Of a stretch of DNA of 54,839 bases, positions 1 through 10,497 are shown piece after piece. The notes below the pieces were generated by a model. It was not told where the DNA came from and did no database searches. It was given only the letters and a program-made list of their open reading frames with translations. The stretch's first letter is position 1, and the number at the start of each line of letters is the position of its first letter. The translations under genes were made by a program, and so were the position numbers. The stretch is from Pseudomonas sp. HAR-UPW-AIA-41 (GTDB taxonomy: Bacteria > Pseudomonadota > Gammaproteobacteria > Pseudomonadales > Pseudomonadaceae). The stretch is taken from the NCBI RefSeq assembly GCF_002304225.1, contig NZ_NSLB01000013.1, positions 1 to 54,839 of the forward strand, written 5' to 3'.

Positions 1-843
1 GCTCTTAGCAATCCGTTTCATCTGGCCGAAGGCGAATGCCCACGCCTGTTCGCAGCCCTCGCTCCTTTTGCAGATCTGGCTCGCCTACTGCCGGTGGAAG
101 AAGATGAAGACATCGAAGGCGCTCTGCTCGACCTGAGTCTGGATCAAGCCAGCCTGCCACAGCAGACACTTACACCAGGCAATACCGAACTACTACGCCG
201 CCTTGAGCTCGGTCCTTTATTGATAGCCCTGCACGAGCCCGCACCACTGCAAGATCGAAGCGCACGCGAGCTGCTCGAACGTGTGCGGCACAACTGGCTG
301 GGGCGCCAGCAGCGCCGACATGATCGTGCCGAACAGGCTATCGCCTGTAGCATGGTGGTCGGTTTGCAGCACATCCACGCCCATCTGCTCGAACACCGCC
401 CTCTCAGGGTGGAAGCTCAGATGCTCGACAACAGTCCGGGGGGCGCACGCCTGCTATGCAGCCCGCAGCATGGCCAGCAGTTGCAGGTTGGCCAATTGCT
501 GCTGTTGCCCGAAACCAGTAGCTCGCCGCTGCTGGCCATGGTGCGCTGGCGCCATCAGAATGCCGACGGTCTGTATCTGGGCCTACGCTATCTCAAAGGG
601 CTTCCACGCCCTGTTTGGCTGCGACGTGCACCGAACGCGCAAACTCATCCCGGCGTATTGCAAAGCACCCCGGCGCCAGGCAACGGCTGGCATCATGGTC
701 TGTGGTTGAATCAGGGGCAATTCGTCGAGGGTGAGAACCTCTGGCTGCAACTACTCAACGTAAACACCCAAACCATCGTGCCGTTGCCTGCGGCCAACCT
801 CAAAACACCACTGGTCATCCGCCACCCATTGCGTCTGGGCTAA
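1..843 (+). CDS. PilZ-like domain protein, 3' part (start lies outside the window)
   Basis: The reading frame is open from base 1 to a TAA at 841-843, giving 280 visible residues; the first visible possible start (GTG at 94) is probably internal. The C-terminal half resembles a PilZ cyclic-di-GMP-binding domain. A basic RRHDR stretch is followed by DNSPGG, which fits the D/NxSxxG signature, then a run of beta-strand-like segments containing MVRWRH and LYLGLRYL. PilZ domains normally bind c-di-GMP through an upstream arginine motif plus this loop. The N-terminal part is acidic and leucine-rich and I do not recognise it. The protein looks cytoplasmic, with no membrane segment. The PilZ assignment rests on pattern only. 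Confidence 0.6.
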   Translation, partial: ALSNPFHLAEGECPRLFAALAPFADLARLLPVEEDEDIEGALLDLSLDQASLPQQTLTPGNTELLRRLELGPLLIALHEPAPLQDRSARELLERVRHNWLGRQQRRHDRAEQAIACSMVVGLQHIHAHLLEHRPLRVEAQMLDNSPGGARLLCSPQHGQQLQVGQLLLLPETSSSPLLAMVRWRHQNADGLYLGLRYLKGLPRPVWLRRAPNAQTHPGVLQSTPAPGNGWHHGLWLNQGQFVEGENLWLQLLNVNTQTIVPLPAANLKTPLVIRHPLRLG

Positions 844-973
844 GCAGCTCTTGGACCTGTCTTGTGGAACTGCGAGACAGGTCACGCAGCAGATGGCCAG
901 TGCGCACGGTTTTCGCTCAAGCCCCCTTCCTATAATCGCGGAACATTCACCCTGTTGTATCGCCGAGGCCAGT

Positions 974-1363
974 ATGAGCCGCATTCCAGACCAAATCGTC
1001 GGTCCAGTTCCCAGCCAGATCATTAGTCAGGCACGCATCACCGCCACCGGTGCCGGCAACAAGGCGTCCGAGTTCAACGTCGCCGCCTGGCTCAACCTGC
1101 CGGGCCTCGGGGAGTTACCCGTGTCGCTGCTGGTCAGCTACCTCGATGGCAGCGAGCAACGCGAGGTGGCCGTTGAGCACGGCAAGGTCAACAGTCAGGG
1201 CAAGATCATGCTCTCAGGCGTGGCTCGCCTGCCGCACAAACAGAAGATCAGCGACATGCAGGTTCGCCTGCGCAGCGCCGTGCCGATTCGCAGCCTGATA
1301 GTCGAGGAACTGTTCGTCCAGGCCGCCGACCCGATCAGCGCCGGCAGCAAGGCTTTCGCCTGA
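974..1363 (+). CDS. Conserved hypothetical protein, 129 aa
   Basis: I chose the ATG at 974 rather than the upstream GTG-type start at 851, because the stretch between them looks like ordinary intergenic sequence with a TATAAT-like element (about 931-936). The product is a small soluble protein with no signal peptide or membrane segment. It reads like a beta-rich domain (NVAAWLNLPGLGELPVSLLVSYLDG followed by GKIMLSGVARLP), and I cannot name a family. It lies 130 bp downstream of the PilZ-like gene on the same strand and may have its own promoter. Codon use is typical of the neighbours. Confidence 0.6.
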   Translation: MSRIPDQIVGPVPSQIISQARITATGAGNKASEFNVAAWLNLPGLGELPVSLLVSYLDGSEQREVAVEHGKVNSQGKIMLSGVARLPHKQKISDMQVRLRSAVPIRSLIVEELFVQAADPISAGSKAFA

Positions 1364-1391
1364 TCCATACCTCGCCACAGGGATGTGGCCG

Positions 1392-1595
1392 CTACACTTC
1401 CGCTTCGCCCCCGCACGCAAGTCCTCTCGCCTCTCCAGCCGGAGCCTCACGTCCTTGATTGCCCTTGGGCGCCAGTGACTCGGGCCACTCGAAAAACTGC
1501 AGCCCCGTGACCCGCCGAAGACTCTCAAGCGCCTGCTGCGGCCGGGCCTGATGCAGGAAGATCACACGTTCACCAGCCGACTTGGAGCGAGACAT
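1392..1595 (-). CDS. Small hypothetical protein, 67 aa
   Basis: A short gene ending 28 bp from the convergent unknown gene. The N-terminal half looks like a genuine folded segment: FLHQARPQQALESLRRVTGL is a plausible strand-turn-amphipathic helix. The C-terminal half is low complexity and rich in Gly, Glu and Ala. It follows the YihY-type gene on the same strand after about 130 bp. Function is unknown. It could be a small protein specific to pseudomonads, but the possibility that it is spurious remains. Confidence 0.45.
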   Translation of the reverse strand: MSRSKSAGERVIFLHQARPQQALESLRRVTGLQFFEWPESLAPKGNQGREAPAGEARGLACGGEAEV

Positions 1596-1724
1596 CAGTT
1601 ATTCCGGAAATAGCTCAACGATGCACTCGGTGTCTGCCAAAAGCATGCCAGCCATTTGAGGGCATGCACGCTAGCCCTGCCGAGACGTACACCACTGCCC
1701 CACGAAACAAACTGCCGTTTTTCG

Positions 1725-2945
1725 TCACCCGGCCATGGGCTTGAGCCACTGCTGCACACTGCCACTGAACAACTCGGCCTGTTCCTCCTGAAGCATTTCC
1801 AGCGCCTGGCGCAACGCCGGATACCAGGCTTCCTCCAGCTGCGCCGGCAACTGCCCGGCGCGCGGCAGGGGCCAGGGGCAACGGACCAGCAGCTGATTGA
1901 GGCTGAAATGCCCCAGATCGCGACTGAGCACCCAGCCGCCACCACTGACCCGACAGACCAAGCGCTCAGTCTCGAGAAAATCGACCAGCTCATCCCACTC
2001 GTCCTCGGGCAGCGGCCAGCCTTCTCGGGCCAGGTCCGCATGCCAGAGCGGCCGGCCACGCTGCTGGCGCTCCAGAAACACACGCAATACCGCCAGCAGC
2101 ACCAGCACCCGTGGCAGGCCGCGCTTGCGCCAGCGCCGCGAGGAAGACAGGTTGCACACCAGCTCCGCGCCAAACAGCACGATTACCCAGGACAGATAGA
2201 CCCACAGCAGGAACAGCGGCACCGTGGCAAAGGCGCCATAGATCAGCTGATAACCGGGAAACAGGCTGACAAACAGGCCGAACAGCGCCTTGGCCACCTC
2301 GAACAGCACGGCGGTAAATATTCCGCCGAGCAATGCATGGCGCAGCGGCACGCGGGTATTGGGCACGGCGGCATAGATCAGGGTGAAGGCGGCTACGCTG
2401 AAAGCCACCGGCGTCAACCCCAGCAGCAGCGTCGCTCCCGGCAGCGCATGCGGCCCGGAAAGCAGCGACAGCGACGCGATATAGGTACTGAGCACGAAGC
2501 CACTGCCGAGCAGCAGCGGCCCCAGACTGAGAATGGCCCAGTACAGCAGAAAGCTGGTCACCCCGCGCCGAGGCTGACGCAGGCGCCAGATGGTGTTGAA
2601 GGCCTTCTCGATGGTCAGCAGCATGAGAAACGCCGTCACCGCCAGCAGCACCACACCAATCCAGGTCAGCTGTCGTGCCTGCTGGATAAACCCCTGCAGG
2701 TAGACCTGCACCGCCTCGCCGGTGGATGGCACGAAATTGCGGAAGATAAAGCTCTGAATCTGCTCGCCAACCCCCTGAAACGCGGGAATGGCCGAGAGCA
2801 TGGCAAAGGTCACGGTCATCATCGGCACCACGGCGAACAACGTGGTGTAGGTCAGCGCGGCTGCGCTGTGGGTTCCGCGATCGGCCTGAAACCGCTGCAG
2901 AAGGAACTGCCCGAACTCCAGCAGGTCCACTAGGCGCTTGCGCAT
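1725..2945 (-). CDS. YihY/virulence factor BrkB family inner-membrane protein
   Basis: A 406-residue integral membrane protein of the YihY/BrkB family, older annotations of which read ribonuclease BN in error. The ATG at 2945 is preceded by AAGGAGAG at good spacing; a longer frame upstream is not needed. The N-terminus has the family's opening ([17 protein letters not shown]), followed by about six hydrophobic segments over residues 30-270, including the characteristic [20 protein letters not shown] helix pair. The C-terminal 130 residues are soluble and resemble a winged-helix-like tail found in longer family members. The biochemical role of the family is not firmly established. Confidence 0.85.
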   Translation of the reverse strand: MRKRLVDLLEFGQFLLQRFQADRGTHSAAALTYTTLFAVVPMMTVTFAMLSAIPAFQGVGEQIQSFIFRNFVPSTGEAVQVYLQGFIQQARQLTWIGVVLLAVTAFLMLLTIEKAFNTIWRLRQPRRGVTSFLLYWAILSLGPLLLGSGFVLSTYIASLSLLSGPHALPGATLLLGLTPVAFSVAAFTLIYAAVPNTRVPLRHALLGGIFTAVLFEVAKALFGLFVSLFPGYQLIYGAFATVPLFLLWVYLSWVIVLFGAELVCNLSSSRRWRKRGLPRVLVLLAVLRVFLERQQRGRPLWHADLAREGWPLPEDEWDELVDFLETERLVCRVSGGGWVLSRDLGHFSLNQLLVRCPWPLPRAGQLPAQLEEAWYPALRQALEMLQEEQAELFSGSVQQWLKPMAG

Positions 2946-3041
2946 GCTCTCTCCTTGGATGCCCGACGCGTCATTCACCAGCCCCAGGCTGGCGACAGAC
3001 GGGTAGAATAGCCGCCTCACCCAAGGCCCGGCGACCCCGTG

Positions 3042-4397
<1,356 letters not shown>

Positions 4398-4404
4398 GCC
4401 AATC

Positions 4405-4426
4405 GCCTGCGCGGCAACGCGCAGGC
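4405..4426. terminator. GC-rich hairpin between convergent genes
   Basis: A perfect 9-bp stem (GCCTGCGCG / CGCGCAGGC) closes a GCAA tetraloop in the 33-bp gap between the DUF2069 gene and hda. It has no downstream T tract on either strand, so it may serve as an mRNA 3'-end stabiliser or a factor-assisted stop rather than a classical intrinsic terminator. Confidence 0.45.
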
Positions 4427-4430
4427 CCTG

Positions 4431-5135
4431 CTACCAGCCCAGGGTTTCCTTGAGGAAGGGAATGGTCAGCTTGCGCTGTGCCTGCAAGGAAGCCTGATCG
4501 AGCTGTTCGAGCAACTCGAACAAGGCACTCATGCTGCGGGCGCCACGGGTGAGGATAAAACGCCCCACCTCGTCCGGCATCTGCAGGCCACGCCGCGAGG
4601 CGCGCAACTGCAGCGCACGCAGCTTGTCCTCATCGGCCAGTTCCTGCAGCTGGAACACCAGCGCCAGGGTCAGGCGCGACTGCAGATCCGGCAACTGCAC
4701 ACCCAGCTCGCGCGGCGAAGTCGCCGCCGCCAGCAGCAAGCGCTTGCCGGCATCGCGCAGGCGATTGAACAGGTGGAACAGCGCCTCTTCCCAATCGGCA
4801 CGACCGGCCACGGCCTCCAGATCATCCAGACAGACCAGCTCACACTGTTCGAGGTTGTCCAGCAGCTCCGGGCCGTAATCGGCCACTTCGGCAAGCGGCA
4901 GATACACCGCTGCTTCATCACGCTGCTCGAAGCGCAGACAGGCGGCCTGCAACAGATGGCTGCGCCCGACACCGGCCGCTCCCCACAGGTAGATCAGACT
5001 GTCGGTCCAGCCGGCGTCCGCCTCGCACAGACGCTCGACATAGCCGAGGGCCGCCGCGTTGGCGCCGGGGTAATAGTTGGCGAAGGTGGCGTCATCACGC
5101 AGACGCACCCCCAAAGGGAGCTGGATTGGTTTCAT
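4431..5135 (-). CDS. hda: DnaA regulatory inactivator Hda
   Basis: A 234-residue AAA+ protein homologous to DnaA domain III. It promotes ATP hydrolysis by DnaA when bound to the sliding clamp, preventing re-initiation of replication. Visible features are an N-terminal clamp-binding-type segment (QLPLGVRL), the P-loop region GAAGVGRSH, in which arginine replaces lysine as is usual in Hda, a Walker B region (VCLDDLEAV) and the arginine-finger region near RLTLAL. The gene begins 4 bp before the end of the AI-2E permease gene, so it is the last gene of this minus-strand group. Confidence 0.93.
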   Translation of the reverse strand: MKPIQLPLGVRLRDDATFANYYPGANAAALGYVERLCEADAGWTDSLIYLWGAAGVGRSHLLQAACLRFEQRDEAAVYLPLAEVADYGPELLDNLEQCELVCLDDLEAVAGRADWEEALFHLFNRLRDAGKRLLLAAATSPRELGVQLPDLQSRLTLALVFQLQELADEDKLRALQLRASRRGLQMPDEVGRFILTRGARSMSALFELLEQLDQASLQAQRKLTIPFLKETLGW

Positions 5136-6226
5136 GCCGGGGGCGAGGCTTCTTGCGAAACCTCGAGGGACTCTCCATAAAGTTCGGAAAGTTTATACAA
5201 ATCATGCACATGGCGCAGCAGAACCATGATCACCGCCGCCACGGGCAGGGCCAGCAGAATACCGGTGAAGCCAAACAGCTGGCCGCCGGCAAGGATGGCG
5301 AAGATCACCGCGACCGGATGCAGGCCGATGCGGTCGCCCACCAGCCAGGGCGTCAGCAGCATGCCCTCGAGCAACTGGCCGACGGTGAAGACCACCAGCA
5401 CACCGATCAGCGGATACCAGTCGCCCGCGCCGAACTGGAACAGAACCGCCACCAGTGCGGCGCCCAACCCGACCACCAGCCCCATGTAGGGCACGATGCT
5501 GGCCAGACCGGCCAGCAGACCGATCAACAGCCCCAGCTCAAGGCCCACCAGCATCAGCCCGGCGGCGTAGATGGTGGCCAGCGCCAGCATCACCAGCAGT
5601 TGCCCGCGCACAAACGCCCCCAGCACCTCATGGCATTCGGCGGTCAAGCGCATGACCAGCCCTTCTCGCCGCCGCGGCAAGAGGCCACGCAGCTTGTGCA
5701 TCAGCACATCCCAGTCGCGCATCAGGTAAAAACTGACAATCGGCACCAGCAGCAGGTTGCCGATAAAGCCCACCAGCGCCAGGCTCGACTGAGTCACCTG
5801 CAGCAGCAAAGCGCCGAGGATATCGCTGGTACGGGTGGGGTTATCCGCCACCGCTGCCTTCAAGCGGTCAAACTGCCAGAAGTCCGCACTCAGCCCCAAC
5901 TGCACCTGCAACCAGGGCATCGCGCTGTGCTGCAGCCAGTCGAGCATCTGTGGCGTCAGTTCATACAGGCGCATCAGTTGCCGCCCCAACAGCGGCAGGA
6001 AGATCAGCAGCAACACGGCCACAGCCACGGCAAACAGCAGAAACACCAGCGCAACGCCCAGGCTGCGCGAAAGCTTCAGGCGCTCCAGCCTGTCAACCAG
6101 CGGATCGCCCAGATAGGCCAGCAGCATGGCCACCAGAAACGGTGGCAGGATCGGCGTGAGCAGATAGACCAGCCAGCCGGTCAGAAAGATGCCGACCAGC
6201 CACAACCAGCGCAGTGAATCGCTCAT
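5132..6226 (-). CDS. AI-2E family transporter (PerM-like permease)
   Basis: A 364-residue polytopic membrane protein of the AI-2E/PerM family. About eight hydrophobic segments are visible. A pair sits at the N-terminus (residues 6-50), followed by a soluble amphipathic stretch and a C-terminal cluster that ends in the family motif region PYMGLVVGLGAALVAV. Two consecutive ATGs (6229 and 6226) could start it; I took the second because GAGGG lies at better spacing. The start overlaps the stop of the phosphatidyltransferase gene and the end overlaps hda by 4 bp. The transported substrate is unknown; the family name comes from one E. coli paralogue. Confidence 0.88.
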   Translation of the reverse strand: MSDSLRWLWLVGIFLTGWLVYLLTPILPPFLVAMLLAYLGDPLVDRLERLKLSRSLGVALVFLLFAVAVAVLLLIFLPLLGRQLMRLYELTPQMLDWLQHSAMPWLQVQLGLSADFWQFDRLKAAVADNPTRTSDILGALLLQVTQSSLALVGFIGNLLLVPIVSFYLMRDWDVLMHKLRGLLPRRREGLVMRLTAECHEVLGAFVRGQLLVMLALATIYAAGLMLVGLELGLLIGLLAGLASIVPYMGLVVGLGAALVAVLFQFGAGDWYPLIGVLVVFTVGQLLEGMLLTPWLVGDRIGLHPVAVIFAILAGGQLFGFTGILLALPVAAVIMVLLRHVHDLYKLSELYGESLEVSQEASPPA

Positions 6227-6228
6227 CA

Positions 6229-6777
6229 TCAGGCCCTCAACCGCGCGGAGCGGTACTTGCGCCCCCAGACCCAGACGTAATGCCCGCCACTGAGCACGGC
6301 CAGCAGCAGAACGGTGATGATCAGTGCTGGACGTACTTCGGCAAATGCCGGCAGGATGCTCAGCTCCAACAGCACGGCCAGTACCAGCACAATCTGCATC
6401 AGGGTCGAGAACTTGCCCAGCCAGGTGGGTCGGAACTGCAACGGTCCCACCAGATAACGGAACAAGGACGCGCCACTGACAATCAGCAGGTCCCTGAGCA
6501 ACACCACCGCCGTCAGCCACCAGGGCAGCACTGCGGTGAGGCTCAGGCACAGATAGCTGGTGACCAGCAGCAGCTTGTCGGCAATCGGATCAAGGATCGA
6601 ACCCAGACGGGTGATCCACTTGAAGCGCCGCGCCAGAAAACCATCCAGCGCATCGGTGAACCCGGCCACGGCAAACAGGCCAAGGGCCTGACCATGACGC
6701 TCAGCCAGCAGCAGCCAGGCAATCGGGATGGTCAGCAGCAGGCGCAGCACGGTCAGCAGGTTGGGCAGTTGACGCAT
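6229..6777 (-). CDS. CDP-alcohol phosphatidyltransferase family protein
   Basis: A 182-residue membrane enzyme carrying the full CDP-alcohol phosphotransferase signature, reading DALDGFLARR, then GSILDPIADK (roughly residues 41-70), with all metal-binding aspartates present. Such enzymes swap CMP on a CDP-linked lipid for an alcohol. Size and sequence resemble phosphatidylglycerophosphate synthase (PgsA), but pseudomonads normally carry pgsA beside uvrC, so this may be a paralogue acting on a different acceptor. Four to five hydrophobic segments place it in the inner membrane. Its stop overlaps the AI-2E gene start. Confidence 0.85.
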   Translation of the reverse strand: MRQLPNLLTVLRLLLTIPIAWLLLAERHGQALGLFAVAGFTDALDGFLARRFKWITRLGSILDPIADKLLLVTSYLCLSLTAVLPWWLTAVVLLRDLLIVSGASLFRYLVGPLQFRPTWLGKFSTLMQIVLVLAVLLELSILPAFAEVRPALIITVLLLAVLSGGHYVWVWGRKYRSARLRA

Positions 6778-6800
6778 GCTGGCACTCCTTGGTCGGGCGT

Positions 6801-7823
6801 TTACCAGTGGAAACGCAGGGTATCGGCAGCCGGCGTCGGGCCAGGAGCTGCGGGAGCCGCAGGAGCCGCTTCAGCGCTGACTGCCGGACTTTCCTGCAAA
6901 CGGGCCAGCGCCAGCTGCGCTCGCAGCTGTTCGGCACTGGCACTGACACGGTAGGTCAGACGACTCCCGTCCACCTTGACCAACTGCGCGGCGAAGGGCT
7001 CCAGCAGACGCTGCAACTCGGCATAGCGGGCCAGATCGGCACCCTCCACTTCCAGGGTCAGGCTGCGCGCCGCTCCCGGTGCGACCACAAAACGCGGCGC
7101 CAGTCGCTCGCTGACAGCCAGCAGGACGGCATCGGCCAGTTGCGCCGGATCGGCAGCCGAGGCTGTGCCCTGCTCGCGGGCATCACCCAGCCACAGGCGC
7201 CAGGATGCCTGCCACTGCCCACCATTGTCCTTGGCCTGCACCGCCAGCAGCGCATCGGCGGCATAGCGCTCGGAGGCAGATCGCAGAGTCGCCGGGTCAT
7301 TGGCGGACAGGTTCTCGGGGGTACCCACCAGTTGCTCATTCAGATCAGCCAGCGGCAGACGCAAAGGCAGGCCGCGATGCTGCGCGCCACGGGCCAGCAT
7401 GGTGGCACTGTCCTGTCCGTCGCCGGCCAGGCTGCTGCCGGCATCAGTCTCGGTCAGCCACCAGGCCAGAATGGCCGGCCGGTTGGCACCCCACAGCGAC
7501 AAACCCGCCCGCTGCAAAGCCGCGTCGGTACTGACCGGATCGAACTGCACCAGCAGGGCATCGGCCTCATAACCGTACTGACTGATCACCTGCTGCGGAT
7601 TCTTGCGCAGCTCCGCCAGCCCGAGGTTCTGCACGGCAGCCGCAGAGCCGGTCAGGCGCAGCACCAGAGTATCCAGCGCGCGCGTCAGTGCGGCACTGCG
7701 TTCCTCCGGCTGCTGCCCGCCCACAGCCTCGCGCACCTGATACAGATCGGTGACGGTCTGCGCCCAGGCGGCCGGTGCCAACAGGGCAAGACAGAGGAGG
7801 AACGGGCGGAAGACGGCGCGCAT
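6801..7823 (-). CDS. DUF2066 domain secreted protein
   Basis: A 340-residue protein with a clear signal peptide. A hydrophobic core (FLLCLALLAPAAW) follows MRAVFR, with a likely cleavage after AWA, before QTVTDLYQ. I used the ATG at 7823 because it gives this signal peptide; the longer frame does not. The mature part matches the DUF2066 family of probable periplasmic proteins with no known activity. The C-terminal 60 residues are rich in alanine and proline. It is the first gene of the minus-strand group leading to hda and is divergent from purM, 182 bp away. Confidence 0.82.
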   Translation of the reverse strand: MRAVFRPFLLCLALLAPAAWAQTVTDLYQVREAVGGQQPEERSAALTRALDTLVLRLTGSAAAVQNLGLAELRKNPQQVISQYGYEADALLVQFDPVSTDAALQRAGLSLWGANRPAILAWWLTETDAGSSLAGDGQDSATMLARGAQHRGLPLRLPLADLNEQLVGTPENLSANDPATLRSASERYAADALLAVQAKDNGGQWQASWRLWLGDAREQGTASAADPAQLADAVLLAVSERLAPRFVVAPGAARSLTLEVEGADLARYAELQRLLEPFAAQLVKVDGSRLTYRVSASAEQLRAQLALARLQESPAVSAEAAPAAPAAPGPTPAADTLRFHW

Positions 7824-8005
7824 AAGGCTCTCGCAGGGTTGGACGGCGGAAAAGCGCATACCTTAAACAGCCCGCCGCCCTGCGGCAACCGCGGCCACCG
7901 GCTTTTCTGGCCGCTGGCCGGCAAGCCTGATAAAATCGCGCGCCTCGCAGACTGTGGCCCACGTGCCCGGTCAACTACCGAATTCCCCCGCAAAGGCCTG
8001 GATTT

Positions 8006-9064
8006 ATGAGCAAGCAACCCTCCATCAGCTACAAAGACGCCGGTGTAGACATCGACGCCGGTGAAGCCCTGGTCGAACGCATCAAGGGCGTCGCCAAGCG
8101 CACCGCGCGTCCGGAAGTGATGGGCGGTCTGGGCGGCTTCGGCGCCCTCTGCGAAATCCCGGCCGGTTACAAGCAGCCTGTGCTGGTCTCCGGCACCGAC
8201 GGTGTCGGCACCAAGCTGCGCCTGGCACTGAACCTGAACAAGCACGACAGCATCGGCCAGGACCTGGTCGCCATGTGCGTCAACGATCTGGTCGTGTGCG
8301 GCGCCGAGCCGCTGTTCTTCCTCGACTACTACGCCACCGGCAAACTGAATGTCGACGTGGCCGCCACCGTGGTGACCGGCATCGGCGCCGGCTGCGAGCT
8401 GGCCGGCTGCTCTCTGGTCGGCGGCGAGACTGCCGAAATGCCCGGCATGTATGAAGGCGAAGACTACGACCTGGCCGGTTTCTGCGTCGGTGTTGTGGAA
8501 AAGAGCGAAATCATCGACGGCTCGAAAGTCGCCACCGGTGACGCCCTGATCGCCCTTCCTTCTTCCGGCCCGCACTCCAACGGCTACTCGCTGATCCGCA
8601 AGATCCTCGAAGTATCCGGTGCCGACATCGAAACCACCGAACTGGACGGCAAGAAGCTGGCCGACCTGCTGATGGCGCCGACCCGCATCTACGTCAAGCC
8701 GCTGCTGAAACTGATCAAGGACACCGGCGCGGTGAAGGCCATGGCCCACATCACCGGCGGCGGCCTGCTCGACAACATCCCGCGCGTACTGCCGCAAGGC
8801 GCCCAGGCAGTGGTCGACGTGGCCAGCTGGACCCGCCCTGCGGTGTTCGACTGGCTGCAGGAGAAGGGCAACGTCGACGAGCATGAAATGCACCGCGTCC
8901 TCAACTGCGGCGTGGGCATGGTCATCTGTGTCGCCCAGGACCAGGTCGAAGCTGCGCTGGCCAGCCTGCGCGCCTCCGGCGAAGCACCGTGGGTGATCGG
9001 CCAGATCGGCGTGGCCGCCGAAGGCGCCGCTCAGGTTCAGCTGAACAACCTGAAAGCCCACTGA
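8006..9064 (+). CDS. purM: Phosphoribosylformylglycinamidine cyclo-ligase (AIR synthetase)
   Basis: A 352-residue cytoplasmic enzyme for the fifth step of purine synthesis, the ATP-dependent closure of FGAM to aminoimidazole ribonucleotide. The PurM signature [11 protein letters not shown] (residues 61-71) and the glycine-rich segment [13 protein letters not shown] are present, and the length equals the family norm. The stop overlaps the purN start (TGATG), a conserved coupling. A TAAAAT hexamer at 7930-7935 in the upstream gap is a plausible -10 element. No purine riboswitch was seen. Confidence 0.97.
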   Translation: MSKQPSISYKDAGVDIDAGEALVERIKGVAKRTARPEVMGGLGGFGALCEIPAGYKQPVLVSGTDGVGTKLRLALNLNKHDSIGQDLVAMCVNDLVVCGAEPLFFLDYYATGKLNVDVAATVVTGIGAGCELAGCSLVGGETAEMPGMYEGEDYDLAGFCVGVVEKSEIIDGSKVATGDALIALPSSGPHSNGYSLIRKILEVSGADIETTELDGKKLADLLMAPTRIYVKPLLKLIKDTGAVKAMAHITGGGLLDNIPRVLPQGAQAVVDVASWTRPAVFDWLQEKGNVDEHEMHRVLNCGVGMVICVAQDQVEAALASLRASGEAPWVIGQIGVAAEGAAQVQLNNLKAH

Positions 9065-9708
9065 TGACCTGCAAGGTTGTCGTACTGATCTCGGGCTCTG
9101 GCAGCAACCTGCAGGCCCTGATCGACAGTCTCAACACAGACAGCCCGGCGCAGATCTGCGCGGTGATTTCCAACCGCGCCGATGCGTTCGGCCTGCAGCG
9201 CGCGGCCAACGCCGGGATCGCCACCCAGGTACTGGACCACAAGGCCTTTGCCGACCGCGAAGCCTTTGATGGCGCACTGATCGAGGCCATCGATGCGTAC
9301 CAGGCCGACCTGGTGATCCTCGCCGGTTTCATGCGCATTCTTACTGCCGGTTTCGTCCGCCACTACCAGGGCCGCCTGCTCAATATCCACCCGTCACTGC
9401 TGCCCAAATACAAAGGGCTGCACACTCACCAGCGCGCACTGGAAGCCGGTGATAGCGAGCATGGCTGCAGCGTGCACTTCGTCACCGAGGAACTCGACGG
9501 CGGTCCGCTGGTCGTACAGGCCGTCGTGCCTGTTATGGCTGACGACACACCGGAGACCCTGGCCGGGCGCGTGCATATCGCCGAGCACCAGATCTACCCG
9601 CTGGCCATGCACTGGTTCGCCCAGGGCCGCCTGCAGCTGGACGAGTCCGGCTGCCAGCTGGATGGTCAGTTGCTGCCTGCCAGCGGCCAGGTCATTCGTA
9701 CATCCTGA
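9064..9708 (+). CDS. purN: Phosphoribosylglycinamide formyltransferase
   Basis: A 214-residue enzyme transferring a formyl group from 10-formyltetrahydrofolate to GAR in purine synthesis. The substrate phosphate loop SGSGSNLQA lies at residues 10-18. The catalytic triad of the family is visible as Asn107 and His109 in LLNIHPSLLP and Asp145 in TEELDGG. The start overlaps the stop of purM, so translation is coupled. Confidence 0.97.
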   Translation: MTCKVVVLISGSGSNLQALIDSLNTDSPAQICAVISNRADAFGLQRAANAGIATQVLDHKAFADREAFDGALIEAIDAYQADLVILAGFMRILTAGFVRHYQGRLLNIHPSLLPKYKGLHTHQRALEAGDSEHGCSVHFVTEELDGGPLVVQAVVPVMADDTPETLAGRVHIAEHQIYPLAMHWFAQGRLQLDESGCQLDGQLLPASGQVIRTS

Positions 9709-9725
9709 TTGGGGAGTTTCACCGC

Positions 9726-10442
9726 ATGCGTGCTCTGCTGCTTGTCGCCCTTGCCCTTGTGGGCCTGAATGCTCAGGCCTTCGAGCTGCATCCTTACTCC
9801 GCCAGCTACACCGCCGACTGGAAGCAGGTACCCATCAGCGGCACGGCTGAGCGCAGCCTCAAGCCGCTGGGCGATGGCCGCTGGGAGCTGAATTTCGAGG
9901 CTGCCATGCTGGTGGCCAGTCTCAGCGAAGTCAGCACCTTTCGTGTCGAGAATGACGCCCTGCTGCCCCTGACCTACCGTTTCAATCGCGGCGGTCTGGG
10001 TAAGAGCAAGCAGGTCGAACATGACTTCGACTGGACCGAAAAGCAGGTGATCGGCAGCGATCGCGGCGAACAGGTACGCCTGCCGCTGAACCGCGGCATG
10101 CTCGACAAATCGACCTATCAGCTGGCCCTGCAGCAGGCCGTGGCCAACGGCGAGAAGAACGTCAGCTATCAGGTGATCGACGGCGACGAACTGGATACCT
10201 ATGACTTCCGCGTGCTGGGTGAAGAGCGGGTACGTACTCAGGCCGGCCTGATCGATGCGATCAAGGTCGAGCGGGTACGCGATCCGACCAAGAGCGCGCG
10301 CAAGACCGTGCTGTGGTTCGCCAAGGACTGGGACTTCCTGCTGGTACGCCTGCATCAGGTCGAGAAGGACGGCAAGGAATACCAGATCATGCTCAAGGAA
10401 GGCGAAGTCAACGGCCGCAAGGTGGTTGGCGCGAAGAACTGA
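9726..10442 (+). CDS. DUF3108 domain secreted protein
   Basis: A 238-residue protein with a signal peptide (MRALLLVALALVGLNAQA, likely cut before FELHPY). The mature part fits the DUF3108 family: it begins with a YSASYTADW strand and contains repeated short beta segments, suggesting a periplasmic beta-barrel-like or lipocalin-like fold. It lies 17 bp after purN with a GGGGAG ribosome-binding site, so it is probably co-transcribed with the purine genes, an arrangement conserved in pseudomonads. Function unknown. Confidence 0.87.
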   Translation: MRALLLVALALVGLNAQAFELHPYSASYTADWKQVPISGTAERSLKPLGDGRWELNFEAAMLVASLSEVSTFRVENDALLPLTYRFNRGGLGKSKQVEHDFDWTEKQVIGSDRGEQVRLPLNRGMLDKSTYQLALQQAVANGEKNVSYQVIDGDELDTYDFRVLGEERVRTQAGLIDAIKVERVRDPTKSARKTVLWFAKDWDFLLVRLHQVEKDGKEYQIMLKEGEVNGRKVVGAKN

Positions 10443-10456
10443 AGCGTTGCAGATAT

Positions 10457-10488
10457 GAAAAAGCCGGGCAATTGCCCGGCTTTTTCAT
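10457..10488. terminator. Bidirectional intrinsic terminator
   Basis: A perfect hairpin (GAAAAAGCCGGGCA / TGCCCGGCTTTTTC) has an A tract on one side and a T tract on the other. It can end both the plus-strand purM-purN-DUF3108 operon and the convergent minus-strand DUF2058 gene. Confidence 0.9.
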
Positions 10489-10497
10489 GGGGTGGCG

